Part shown: positions 28,267 through 36,506 of the stretch, piece after piece
How the letters are laid out: the number at the start of each line of letters is the position of its first letter
How positions within the stretch are numbered: position 1 is the first letter of the stretch
NCBI RefSeq assembly: GCF_000019785.1
Contig: NC_010524.1
Coordinates: 3,956,001 to 4,020,000 of the forward strand
Source of the DNA: Leptothrix cholodnii SP-6
Lineage (GTDB): Bacteria; Pseudomonadota; Gammaproteobacteria; Burkholderiales; Burkholderiaceae_C
DNA: 64,000 nt
Reading direction: 5' to 3'
Made by a program: the position numbers and the translations under genes
Notes under the pieces: model-generated
What the model saw: only the letters and a program-made list of their open reading frames with translations
Told to the model about the DNA's origin: nothing
Databases searched by the model: none

Positions 28267-29262
28267 TCAGACCGGCGCCGAACCTGAACCTGATTGCACC
28301 GCCGGCTGCACCACGGCAGGCGGCTTGCCCGAACCGCGCAAGGGCAGCAGCCGCGAGATCAGGTCGAACCAGAACGGCGCGCCCAGCAAGGCCGCCAGCG
28401 CGGTGATGACCCAGCCGATCGGCGTGGTCCAGTGGAAGCCGGTGAAGTCGATCGCGGTGGTGCGGGCCTGATCGTCGACCTGCCAGTTCCAGCCCATCGG
28501 CAGCTGCAGTTCGCGCACCTCGTTGCGCGCCTTGACGACCGCGCGGATCTGCTCGGCCACCACGGCCGCATCCACACCCGATGCCGCCGCAGCGCCCACC
28601 CCCGCACCGGCAGCCGCCGGCGTCCCCTGCGCCAGAGCCGGGATCGCCCATTGCTCGACGATGCGTTGCGACTCGGCCGGATTGCGTTTCAGGTAGCCGG
28701 CGATCGCGATCGAATCGACGTTCATCAGCATCGACACCAGCAGCGCCAGCGCAAAACCGGCCAGCTGCGCGCGCCGCTTGTACCAGCCCGAGACGCGGTC
28801 CATGACCTCGTTGAAATGCGCCTCGATGGCCGCCTGCAGCGCCTGCGGGCTACCTTCGGCCCGATCGACCAGCACGCCGAGCTGGCGCTTGAGGGCCGAC
28901 TCGGGCAGACGCTCGATCGCATCCGGCAAGCCCCTGAACAGCTTCTGCTTCGTGTCGGTGATGCGCACCAGCTCGTCGGCCAGCGCCACCGCAAACGTCG
29001 AGGCGGCGATGTAGGCCGGCAGGCGCTTGCGGCGGGTGTCGCTGAGCGCCTTGATCGACGGATGTTCGTAGATCACGTCGGCCAGGCCGGGGCCCTGCGC
29101 CGAGCCCGCGGCGGCGCCCTGCAGGATGCTCTCGATGCCGCGCTTGAGGTAGAGGCCGCGCCACTGCAGCGCCGACGCCAGCATCTCCTGCAGGCCGCTC
29201 ACCAGCCCGGCCATCATCATGTAGACCAGCGCCAGCGAGATGGCGACGTCGATCATTTGCAT
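28267..29262 (-). CDS. Unknown membrane protein
   Basis: The protein has about 331 residues. One N-terminal hydrophobic helix (MIDVAISLALVYMMMAGLVS) is followed by GLQEMLASALQWRGLYLKRG. The middle is soluble and charged, with a second helix near 165-180 (LAGFALALLVSMLMNVDSIA) and a pair of helices at the C-terminus (IGWVITALAALLGAPFWFDL then ISRLLPLRGSG). I have seen similar uncharacterised proteins starting 'M.DVAIGL...Y.L.SL..S' but know no function. The start is either 29262 or 29256 (GGAGGA upstream suits both). A longer reading begins at 29274. It is convergent with HU and lies downstream of paaZ on the same strand, separated by 70 bp. Confidence 0.75.
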   Translation of the reverse strand: MQMIDVAISLALVYMMMAGLVSGLQEMLASALQWRGLYLKRGIESILQGAAAGSAQGPGLADVIYEHPSIKALSDTRRKRLPAYIAASTFAVALADELVRITDTKQKLFRGLPDAIERLPESALKRQLGVLVDRAEGSPQALQAAIEAHFNEVMDRVSGWYKRRAQLAGFALALLVSMLMNVDSIAIAGYLKRNPAESQRIVEQWAIPALAQGTPAAAGAGVGAAAASGVDAAVVAEQIRAVVKARNEVRELQLPMGWNWQVDDQARTTAIDFTGFHWTTPIGWVITALAALLGAPFWFDLISRLLPLRGSGKPPAVVQPAVQSGSGSAPV

Positions 29263-29332
29263 GGGGTCCTCCACCCGTCGATCACGCCGCGATTCTGCGG
29301 GCCGGCGGAGGATTGCGGAAGCCTGCCGCGCT

Positions 29333-31381
29333 TCAGCCGCGCTTGGCCACCAGCGTCAGGATGTCGTAGCTCGCCACCAGTTCGCCGAGCTGGTTGGTGA
29401 CCTCGACGTCCCACGCCACCACGCCCTGCCCCACACCCTTGGCATCGACGCGGTTGCGGTCGATCTTGCGCTTGGCAGTGAGCCGCGCCTGGATGGTGTC
29501 GCCGATCGCCACCGGCTTGACGAAGCGCAGCGCGTCGAGGCCGTAGTTGGCCAGCACGGGGCCGGGGGCCGGGCTGACGAACAGCCCCGCCGCGGCCGAC
29601 AGCACGAAGTAGCCGTGCGCGATGCGCTGGCCGAACTGCGTGTCCTTGGCCGCGATGGCGTCGAAGTGCATGTAGAAGTAGTCGCCCGAGATGCCGCCGA
29701 AGTTGACGAGGTCGGCCTCGGTGACGGTGCGGCGGTGCGTCAGCAGGCTCTCGCCGATCTGCAGCTCCTCGAAGTGACGGCGGAACGGATGAACCTCGGT
29801 CTCGATCACCTGGGCGCCGCGCACATGTTCGCCGGTGATGGCGGCGAGCATCGTCGGCGAGCCCTGCACGGCGGTGCGCTGCAGGTAGTGCTTGACGGCG
29901 CGCATGCCGCCGAGTTCTTCGCCGCCACCGGCTCGGCCCGGGCCGCCGTGCTTGAGCATCGGCAGCGGTGAGCCGTGGCCGGTCGATTCGACGGCAGCTT
30001 CGCGGTCGAGCACCAGCAGGCGGCCGTGCAATGCGGCGGCGACCGGGATCACGCGCGCGGCAATGGCCGGGCTTTTCGTCACCAGCGTGCCGACCAGGCT
30101 GCCGCGGCCACGGGCGGCGAGCGCCAGCGCTTCGTCGATGCCGTCGTACGCCATCAGCGTGCTGACCGGCCCGAACGCTTCGACGTCGTGCACCGCGTCG
30201 TGCTGCAGCGGCTGGCGGCTGAGCAGCAGCGTGGGCGAGAAGAACGCACCCTCGGCCACGCCCGTGCCTTGCGGCGCGGCGCCATCTTTCGCGCCGTAGA
30301 CCTGTTCGCAGCCCTGCAGCAGCAGCGCGACCCGCTCGGCCACGTCGGCCTGCTGCGCGTGCGAGGCCAGCGGCCCCATGCGCACGCCTTCGAGCGACGG
30401 ATCACCCACCGTCGTCTTCGCCAGCCGCGCACGCAGCTTCTCGGCCACCGCATCGAGATGCTGGCGCGGCACGATGGCGCGGCGGATCGCGGTGCATTTC
30501 TGGCCGGCCTTGACGGTCATCTCGCGCGCCACCTCCTTGACGAAGAGCTCGAACTCCTCGTCGTCGGGCGACACATCGGGCGCCAGGATCGCGCAGTTGA
30601 GCGAGTCGGCCTCGGCGTTGAACGGGATCGAGTGGCGCACGATGTTCGGGTGCACACGCAGCTTGGCGGCGGTGTCGGCCGAGCCGGTGAAGGTGACGAC
30701 ATCGCTGCCGTCGAGCCGATCCAGCAGATCGCCCGTGCCGCCGATCACCAGCTGCAAGGCGCCCGCGGGCAGCAGGCCGCTGGCGTCGATCAGGCGCACC
30801 AGCGCTTCGGTCAGATAACTCGTGGCCGTCGCCGGTTTGCCGATGCACGGCATGCCGGCCAGGAAGCTCGGCGCGAACTTCTCCAGCAGGCCCCAGATCG
30901 GAAAGTTGAACGCATTGATGTGCACCGCCAGGCCGCCGCGTGGCACCAGGATGTGCGTGGCCGCGAAGCCGCCCTTCTTGCTCAGGTTCAGCACCGGGCC
31001 TTCGTGCAGCAGGTTGCCGCTGGGCAGCTCGTTGCTGCCGGCACTGGCGTAGGCGAACAGCGTGCCGGTGCCGCCCTCGATGTCGATCCAGCTGTCGGTG
31101 CGCGTCGCGCCGGTGTGGGCCGAGACTGCGTACAGCTGCTCCTTGTGTTCGTTGAGGTACTTGGCCAGCGCCTTCAGGCGTTGCGCGCGCTGCTGGAAAT
31201 CCAGCGCCAGCAGGCCGGGCAAGCCGGTGCGGCGCGCGTAGGCCACGGCCTCGCCGAAGTCGATCGCGTCGGCGTGGGTGGCGGCCACGGGCTGGCCGTT
31301 GATCGCGCTGCGCAGCGTCTGTGCGGCTTGCGTGCCGATCCAGCGGCCACCGATGTGGCTCTGCAAAACGGAAGGATGCAT
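29333..31381 (-). CDS. paaZ: Phenylacetate degradation bifunctional protein PaaZ
   Basis: This 682-residue fusion has an N-terminal aldehyde dehydrogenase (about 1-520, catalytic Cys in VKAGQKCTAIRRAIVPRQ) and a C-terminal MaoC-like hydratase (about 530-682; NFGGISGDYFYMHFDAIAAK, RIAHGYFVLSAAAGLFVSP). PaaZ opens the oxepin-CoA ring and oxidises the resulting semialdehyde in the phenylacetyl-CoA epoxidase pathway. It is the last gene of the paa operon, 31 bp after paaE. The ATG at 31381 (MHPSVLQSHIGGRW) fits the family, and the upstream extension does not. Confidence 0.95.
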   Translation of the reverse strand: MHPSVLQSHIGGRWIGTQAAQTLRSAINGQPVAATHADAIDFGEAVAYARRTGLPGLLALDFQQRAQRLKALAKYLNEHKEQLYAVSAHTGATRTDSWIDIEGGTGTLFAYASAGSNELPSGNLLHEGPVLNLSKKGGFAATHILVPRGGLAVHINAFNFPIWGLLEKFAPSFLAGMPCIGKPATATSYLTEALVRLIDASGLLPAGALQLVIGGTGDLLDRLDGSDVVTFTGSADTAAKLRVHPNIVRHSIPFNAEADSLNCAILAPDVSPDDEEFELFVKEVAREMTVKAGQKCTAIRRAIVPRQHLDAVAEKLRARLAKTTVGDPSLEGVRMGPLASHAQQADVAERVALLLQGCEQVYGAKDGAAPQGTGVAEGAFFSPTLLLSRQPLQHDAVHDVEAFGPVSTLMAYDGIDEALALAARGRGSLVGTLVTKSPAIAARVIPVAAALHGRLLVLDREAAVESTGHGSPLPMLKHGGPGRAGGGEELGGMRAVKHYLQRTAVQGSPTMLAAITGEHVRGAQVIETEVHPFRRHFEELQIGESLLTHRRTVTEADLVNFGGISGDYFYMHFDAIAAKDTQFGQRIAHGYFVLSAAAGLFVSPAPGPVLANYGLDALRFVKPVAIGDTIQARLTAKRKIDRNRVDAKGVGQGVVAWDVEVTNQLGELVASYDILTLVAKRG

Positions 31382-31412
31382 GGGTTCAGTCTCGGTGGGT
31401 ATCAGCGTGCGT

Positions 31413-32501
31413 TCAGCGAGCGTCAAAGCTCAGCACCACGCGCTCGGTCAGCGGGTGCGCCTGGCAGCACAGCACGTAGCCGGCGGCCACCTCGGCCTTG
31501 TCGAGCGCGAAGTTGCGCTCCATGCGCACCTGGCCTTCGAGCAGCTTGGCGCGACAGGTGCCGCAGACACCCGAGGTGCACGAGAACGGCATCTCCAGCC
31601 CCGCGGCGCTGGCGCAATCGAGGATGCTCGGCTGCTCGCGGCGGAACACGATCTCGCGGCTGAGGCCGTCGCGGATGATGGTGACACGCGCCTGCTCGGC
31701 GTCGCCCGGCTGCGCCTCGTGCACCACCGCGCCGACTGGCGCACCGGCCGGCTGCGCCACGCCGAAACGTTCGATGTGGATGCGCTCTTCGGGCACGCCC
31801 GCCGCCAGCATCGCGGCCTCGGCCTCGTCGTTCATCTGGAACGGACCGCAGACGTAGGCGTGGTCGATCTGCGCCGCCGGCACCAGCACGCGCAGGAACT
31901 CGCCGATCTTGTCGCGGTTCATCAGGCCTTCGTTGATCGGCGAATCGGTGTGTTCATCCGAAAAGACGTGGTGCAGGACGAGCCGCGTCAGGTAGCGGTT
32001 CTTGAGGTCCTCGATCTCCTCCTTGAACATCGTCGACTGCAGCGAGCGGTTGCCGTAGATCAGCGTGAAGCGGCTGGCCGGCTCGCGCGCCAGCACCGTC
32101 TTCATGATCGACAGGATCGGCGTGATGCCACTGCCGCCGGCAATGCCGAGGTGATGGCGCCGCGCTGCAGGCTCGATCGGTACGAAGAAACGGCCCTGCG
32201 GCGCCATCACCTGCAGGCGGTCGCCGACCTTCAACTCGGCGTTGATCCAGTTCGAGAACACACCGCCCTTGACCTTGCGCACGCCCACGCGCAGCTCGCC
32301 GTCGTCGACACCGGCGCAGATCGAATACGAGCGCCGCAGGTCCTGGCCATCGACGTGGTGGCGCAGCGTCAGGTACTGGCCCTGCGTGAAGCCGAAGGTC
32401 TCGCGCAGTTCGGGCGGTACCTCGAAGGTGACGATCACCGCTTCGGCGGTATCGGGCTCGATCGCGCGCACGCGCAATGAATGAAAGAGAACCGATGTCA
32501 T
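31413..32501 (-). CDS. paaE: Phenylacetyl-CoA epoxidase reductase subunit PaaE
   Basis: The product has 362 residues: an oxidoreductase with FAD- and NAD(P)-binding domains (LRRSYSICAGVDDG, GSGITPILSIMKTVLAREP, YGNRSLQSTMFKEEIEDL) and a C-terminal plant-type 2Fe-2S domain (CTSGVCGTCRAKLLEG, then VLCCQAHPL). It passes electrons from NADPH to the PaaA di-iron centre. Its start lies 121 bp after the paaD stop. That gap holds an 80 bp dispersed repeat, which is an unusual interruption in this otherwise tight operon. Confidence 0.95.
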   Translation of the reverse strand: MTSVLFHSLRVRAIEPDTAEAVIVTFEVPPELRETFGFTQGQYLTLRHHVDGQDLRRSYSICAGVDDGELRVGVRKVKGGVFSNWINAELKVGDRLQVMAPQGRFFVPIEPAARRHHLGIAGGSGITPILSIMKTVLAREPASRFTLIYGNRSLQSTMFKEEIEDLKNRYLTRLVLHHVFSDEHTDSPINEGLMNRDKIGEFLRVLVPAAQIDHAYVCGPFQMNDEAEAAMLAAGVPEERIHIERFGVAQPAGAPVGAVVHEAQPGDAEQARVTIIRDGLSREIVFRREQPSILDCASAAGLEMPFSCTSGVCGTCRAKLLEGQVRMERNFALDKAEVAAGYVLCCQAHPLTERVVLSFDAR

Positions 32502-32580
32502 GACAGCCCCTCGACCGACGGGTACATCGCCCGATCCCCCAAGGGGATACGGGCCGGCTTGGGAGCGGCCCGGCGCTCGG
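32502..32580. repeat. Dispersed ~80 bp repeat, copy A (paaD-paaE gap)
   Basis: This segment and the reverse complement of 36540-36620 agree over about 80 bp, by eye about four in five bases. The strongest shared parts are GATCCCCC-(A/G)AGGGGAT and CCGGCTTGGG then GCGGCCCGGCGCTCGG. It contains short palindromes, so a REP-like element is likely. Here it fills the only large gap in the paa operon. Confidence 0.75.
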
Positions 32581-32622
32581 CCCGCGGCAATCGCTTCGAG
32601 AAAGTCAGGCTCATGGTGCCCC

Positions 32623-33174
32623 TCAAATAGGCTTGAATTGTTCGAACGGTTCGCGGCAGGCCAGACAGCGCCACAACGCCTTGCAGGCGGTGGATCCGAA
32701 GGCCGACAGGCGTTCGGTGTGATCGCTGCCGCAGCGCGGGCAGGCGATGTTGATCAGCGCGGCGCGGCGTGGCTGGAAGCGCACCACCGCGGTCATTCCC
32801 ACCGCAGCGCCCGGCTCGGTCGGGCCGGGTGGTGCGATGCCGTACTCGCGCAGCTTGCGCTTACCGTCGGCGCTGATCCAGTCGGTAGTCCAGGCCGGGT
32901 CGCGACGCATGCGCGCGCTGGCCGGGCCCAGGCCGGCGGCCTCGATCGCATCGAGCACGCTGCGTTCGATCACCTCGGTGGCCGGGCAGCCGGAATAGGT
33001 CGGCGTCAGCACCACCTCGATGCCGCCGCCGTCGACCGCGTTGACCTCGCGCACGATGCCCAGATCGGTGACGGAGATGGCGGGCACCTCGGGATCGGGC
33101 ACCTCGGCCAGCACCTGCCAGGCGCGAGCGATGCGCGCCCCGGCCGTGTCGGCGCTCGCGGCCTCGATGGTCAC
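32623..33174 (-). CDS. paaD: Phenylacetyl-CoA epoxidase assembly protein PaaD
   Basis: The product is about 183 residues. The N-terminal DUF59/MIP18 domain reads EVPDPEVPAISVTDLGIVRE and VVLTPTYSGCPATEVIERSV, with a cysteine in YSGCPA. The C-terminal zinc-like domain has CPRCGS and CLAC. PaaD is required for making or maturing the PaaABC(E) epoxidase, probably through Fe-S delivery. Translation most likely starts at a GTG (33174) overlapping the paaC stop (GTGA). Upstream in-frame residues are antisense of paaC and do not look coding. Confidence 0.92.
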   Translation of the reverse strand: MTIEAASADTAGARIARAWQVLAEVPDPEVPAISVTDLGIVREVNAVDGGGIEVVLTPTYSGCPATEVIERSVLDAIEAAGLGPASARMRRDPAWTTDWISADGKRKLREYGIAPPGPTEPGAAVGMTAVVRFQPRRAALINIACPRCGSDHTERLSAFGSTACKALWRCLACREPFEQFKPI

Positions 33175-33962
33175 CACACGCCTCCGGGATAGGTGCGCTG
33201 CAGGTACTGCATCTCGGCCAAGATGCGGCCCATGTGCTCGGTGTGCACGCCGCGTTTGCCGGTGCTGCGGAAGGCCGACGGCGCCGGCGCGCTCAGGTGG
33301 GCGGCGGACAGGATCGCCTCCATGTCGGTCAACCAGTCGGCCAGCAGTTCGGAGCTGGCCGGGCCCAGGCCGGTGGCGGCGGCATGCGCGTCGACGGCAT
33401 CGTCCTCGAACAGCTCGGGCGCATAGCGCCACAGCTCGCCGAGCGCACGCGCCATGCGGCGCGCCGATTCGGGCGTGCCGTCACCCAGGCGCAGCACCCA
33501 GTCGGCGGCGTGCTGCTGGTGGTAACGCGCCTCCTTGACGGCCTTGCCGGCGATGCCGGCCAGCTCGGCATCGCTGGACGCCTGCAGGCGCTGCCACATC
33601 AGGTGCAGCCAGGTCGCGACCATCGCGTTGCGCAGCACGGTGAAGGCGAAGTCGCCGCGCGGCAGCTCGACCAGCGTCGGGTTGACGTAGTCGCGTTCGT
33701 CGCGCAGGAAGGCGAGCTGGTCTTCATCGAGCGCCACGCCGGTGCCGGATGCACCGGCACCGAGCTGGCCGGCACGCGTCAACAACGCGCGCGACTGGCC
33801 GATCAGGTCGAGCGACATGTTCGTCAGCGCGATGTCTTCTTCGAGGATGGGCGCGTGGCCGCACCACTCACCCAGGCGCTGGGCCAGGATCAGGCAGGTG
33901 TCGCCCAGGCGCAGCACGTACTGCGCCGCGGGGTCACGGCTCGGGGTCACGGAGGCTTGCAT
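33171..33962 (-). CDS. paaC: Phenylacetyl-CoA epoxidase structural subunit PaaC
   Basis: The product has 263 residues with a ferritin-like fold related to PaaA but lacking the full di-iron ligand set. YVLRLGDTCLILAQRLGEWC, HAPILEEDIALTNMSLDLIG and KAVKEARYHQQHAADWVLRL are typical of PaaC, which forms the stable PaaAC core. The start at 33962 gives the usual length. It begins 8 bp after paaB and overlaps paaD by 4 bp. Confidence 0.94.
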   Translation of the reverse strand: MQASVTPSRDPAAQYVLRLGDTCLILAQRLGEWCGHAPILEEDIALTNMSLDLIGQSRALLTRAGQLGAGASGTGVALDEDQLAFLRDERDYVNPTLVELPRGDFAFTVLRNAMVATWLHLMWQRLQASSDAELAGIAGKAVKEARYHQQHAADWVLRLGDGTPESARRMARALGELWRYAPELFEDDAVDAHAAATGLGPASSELLADWLTDMEAILSAAHLSAPAPSAFRSTGKRGVHTEHMGRILAEMQYLQRTYPGGVW

Positions 33963-33970
33963 CGTCACGC

Positions 33971-34273
33971 TCACATGTGGTCCACGGACTTCGGGAGTTG
34001 ATAGAAGGTCGGGTGGCGGTACACCTTGTCCTCCATCGGATCGAAGTACATGTCCTTGTCGCCGGGGTCGCTGGCGGTGATCTGGTCCGAGCGCACCACC
34101 CACACGCTGGTGCCCTCCTGCCGGCGCGTGTAGACATCGCGCGCCAGCTGGATCGCCATGCGCGCGTCGGCCGCATGCAGGCTGCCGCAGTGCTTGTGAT
34201 CGAGGCCGGCCTTGCTGCGCACGAACACCTCGTACAGCGGCCATTCGTTGGCCAGGGTTGCAACGTCGCTCAT
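33971..34273 (-). CDS. paaB: Phenylacetyl-CoA epoxidase subunit PaaB
   Basis: This 100-residue small subunit bridges the PaaAC heterodimers. EWPLYEVFVRSKAGLDHKHC, GSLHAADARMAIQLARDVYT and VWVVRSDQIT are the PaaB signature, and the length matches. It lies 24 bp after paaA and 8 bp before paaC. Confidence 0.95.
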   Translation of the reverse strand: MSDVATLANEWPLYEVFVRSKAGLDHKHCGSLHAADARMAIQLARDVYTRRQEGTSVWVVRSDQITASDPGDKDMYFDPMEDKVYRHPTFYQLPKSVDHM

Positions 34274-34297
34274 GATTCGGTTTCTCCGGTTGGACGG

Positions 34298-35326
34298 TCA
34301 GGCCGCCTGCTGTTGCGGCGCGGTCGGTGCATCGGGCGAATGCTTGCGGGCGTGTGCCAATGCGGCCTCGCGCACCCATTCGCCGTCTTCCCAGGCCTGC
34401 ACGCGCATGGCCAGGCGTTCACGGTTGCAGGGGCCGTCGCCGCCCACCACGCGCCAGAACTCGGCCCAGTCGATGACACCAAAATCCCAATGGCCGCGGG
34501 CCTCGTTCCACTTCAGGTCCGGGTCGGGCAGCGTGATGCCGAGCACCTTGGCCTGGTCGACGGTGGCGTCGATGAACTTCTGGCGCAGGTCGTCGTTCGA
34601 GACCCGCTTGATGCCCCAGCGCATGCTCTGCGCGGTGTTGGGCGACTGGTCGTCGGGCGGGCCGAACATCATGATCGACGGCCACCACCAGCGGTTGACG
34701 GCGTCCTGCACCATCGCCTTCTGCGCCTCGGTGCCCTTCGTCATCATCACCAGCAGCGCGTCGTAACCCTGGCGCTGATGAAAACTTTCTTCGCGGCAGA
34801 TGCGGATCATCGCCCGCGCATACGGCGCGTACGAGCAGCGGCAGATCGGCACCTGGTTCATGATCGCCGCGCCGTCGACCAGCCAGCCGATCACGCCGAT
34901 GTCGGCCCAGGTCAGCGTCGGGTAGTTGAAGATCGAGCTGTATTTGGCGCGGCCGCTGTGCAGGCCGTCGAGCAGCTGGTCGCGGCTCTGGCCGAGCGTC
35001 TCGGCGGCGGCGTAGAGGTAGAGGCCGTGGCCGCCTTCGTCCTGCACCTTGGCCAGCAGGATCGCCTTGCGCTTGAGCGTCGGGGCGCGGCCGATCCAGT
35101 TGCCCTCGGGCAGCATGCCGACGATCTCGCTGTGCGCGTGCTGGCTGATCTGCCGCGTCAGCGTCTTGCGGTAGTTGTCGGGCATCCAGTCCTTGGCCTC
35201 GATGAAGTCGCCGGCGTCGATGCGTTCGTCGAAACGCGCCTGCAACTGCATCTCTTCGGCCGAGCGCAAGGCCTTGGGCGCGTCGGCGCCTTCCTTGCCC
35301 ATCGTGTCCATCGCTTGTGTGTACAT
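34298..35326 (-). CDS. paaA: Phenylacetyl-CoA epoxidase oxygenase subunit PaaA
   Basis: The 342-residue catalytic subunit uses a di-iron centre to epoxidise phenylacetyl-CoA. The ligand motifs are present: [16 protein letters not shown] and [18 protein letters not shown] (Glu-x-x-His). Length and sequence are close to other beta-proteobacterial PaaA. It is the first gene of the operon paaABCDE-paaZ, and a PaaR-like operator and a -10 lie 30-50 bp upstream. No phenylacetate-CoA ligase or later beta-oxidation paa genes are in this window. Confidence 0.96.
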   Translation of the reverse strand: MYTQAMDTMGKEGADAPKALRSAEEMQLQARFDERIDAGDFIEAKDWMPDNYRKTLTRQISQHAHSEIVGMLPEGNWIGRAPTLKRKAILLAKVQDEGGHGLYLYAAAETLGQSRDQLLDGLHSGRAKYSSIFNYPTLTWADIGVIGWLVDGAAIMNQVPICRCSYAPYARAMIRICREESFHQRQGYDALLVMMTKGTEAQKAMVQDAVNRWWWPSIMMFGPPDDQSPNTAQSMRWGIKRVSNDDLRQKFIDATVDQAKVLGITLPDPDLKWNEARGHWDFGVIDWAEFWRVVGGDGPCNRERLAMRVQAWEDGEWVREAALAHARKHSPDAPTAPQQQAA

Positions 35327-35356
35327 GCGCGTCCTTGTGTCCTGCGGAATTCATTG

Positions 35357-35378
35357 ACCGTCCGGTCGGTAAATTATG
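35357..35378 (-). promoter_or_regulatory. paaA promoter and PaaR-type operator
   Basis: ACCGTCCGGTCGGT (35357-35370) differs from a perfect palindrome at one base pair and resembles the TetR-family PaaR site ACCGACCGGTCGGT. On the minus strand CATAAT (35378-35373) just upstream of it can serve as a -10, so the bound repressor would block the start region. Phenylacetyl-CoA would be the inducer by analogy. Confidence 0.7.
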
Positions 35379-35485
35379 AATTCGCGATCGGCTTGATGCA
35401 AGGCAGAAGAACGAGGGTTTGCCCGGGCACGTGGATTGCGTAGCCTGCCCACCATTCCCGATCTGAACCAATTCACGGAGCCCCC

Positions 35486-36493
35486 ATGACGATGACGTTC
35501 ACCCGACTCTCTCGGCGCCACCTGATCGCGCTCGGCCTGGCCGCCGCCACCCTGGCCCCCGGCCTGGCCGCCGCGCAGGCCAAGCTCAAGGTCGCCGCGA
35601 TCTACACCGTGCCCTTCGAGCAGCAATGGGTCAGCCGCATCCACAAGGCGCTCAAGGCCGCCGAGGCGCGTGGCGAGATCGACTACAAGGCGAGCGAAAA
35701 CGTCGCCAACGCCGACTACGAGCGCGTGATGCGCGAGTACGCCAACGGCGGCAATGCACTGATCGTCGGCGAGGTGTTCGGCGTCGAGGCCGCCGCACGC
35801 AAGGTGGCCAAGGACTTCCCGAAGGTGTCGTTCCTGATGGGCTCGTCGGGCAAGCCGCAGGCGCCCAACTTCTCGGTGTTCGACAACTACATCCAGGACC
35901 CGGCGTATCTGAGCGGCATGGTCGCCGGCGGCATGACCAAGTCCAACAAGATCGGCATGGTCGGCGGCTTCCCGATCCCCGAGGTCAATCGCCTGATGAA
36001 CGCCTTCATGGCCGGCGCCAAGGAGGTGAACCCGAAGGTCGAGTTCACGGTGTCCTTCATCAACAGCTGGTTCGATCCGCCCAAGGCCAAGGAAGCCGCC
36101 TTCGCGATGATCGACAAGGGCGCCGACGTGATGTATGCCGAGCGTTTCGGCGTCAGCGACGCGGCACAGGAGCGCAAGGTGCTGGCGATCGGCAACGTCA
36201 TCAACACGCAGGACAAGTACCCCGACACCGTGGTCGCCTCGGCGCTGTGGCACATGGAGCCCAGCATCGACCGCGCGCTCGGCCTGGTCAAGACCGGCAA
36301 GTTCACCGCCGAGGATTACGGGCCGTATTCGCTGATGAAGAACAAGGGCTCCGAACTGGCGCCGCTGGGCAGCTTCGAGAAGAAGGTGCCGGCCGACGTG
36401 GTGGCCAAGATGCGCGCCAAGGAGAAGGCGATCCTGGCCGGCACGTTCACGGTCAAGGTGGACGACTCGCAGCCCAAGTCCACGGCCAAGTGA
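35486..36493 (+). CDS. BMP-family ABC transporter substrate-binding protein
   Basis: The product has 335 residues with a Tat-like signal (LSRRHLIALGLAAATLAPGL, cut near AAA). The mature protein is a PnrA/BMP-type binding protein: KVAAIYTVPFEQQWVSRIHK, FLMGSSGKPQAPNFSVFDNY, QDPAYLSGMVAGGMTKSNKI and WFDPPKAKEAAFAMIDKGAD. Relatives bind nucleosides or purine-like compounds, and the substrate here is not known. It has no lipobox. It starts a four-gene importer unit with an ATPase (13 bp on) and two permeases. It is divergent from paaA. Confidence 0.93.
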   Translation: MTMTFTRLSRRHLIALGLAAATLAPGLAAAQAKLKVAAIYTVPFEQQWVSRIHKALKAAEARGEIDYKASENVANADYERVMREYANGGNALIVGEVFGVEAAARKVAKDFPKVSFLMGSSGKPQAPNFSVFDNYIQDPAYLSGMVAGGMTKSNKIGMVGGFPIPEVNRLMNAFMAGAKEVNPKVEFTVSFINSWFDPPKAKEAAFAMIDKGADVMYAERFGVSDAAQERKVLAIGNVINTQDKYPDTVVASALWHMEPSIDRALGLVKTGKFTAEDYGPYSLMKNKGSELAPLGSFEKKVPADVVAKMRAKEKAILAGTFTVKVDDSQPKSTAK

Positions 36494-36506
36494 GCGTCAG
36501 CGACGC

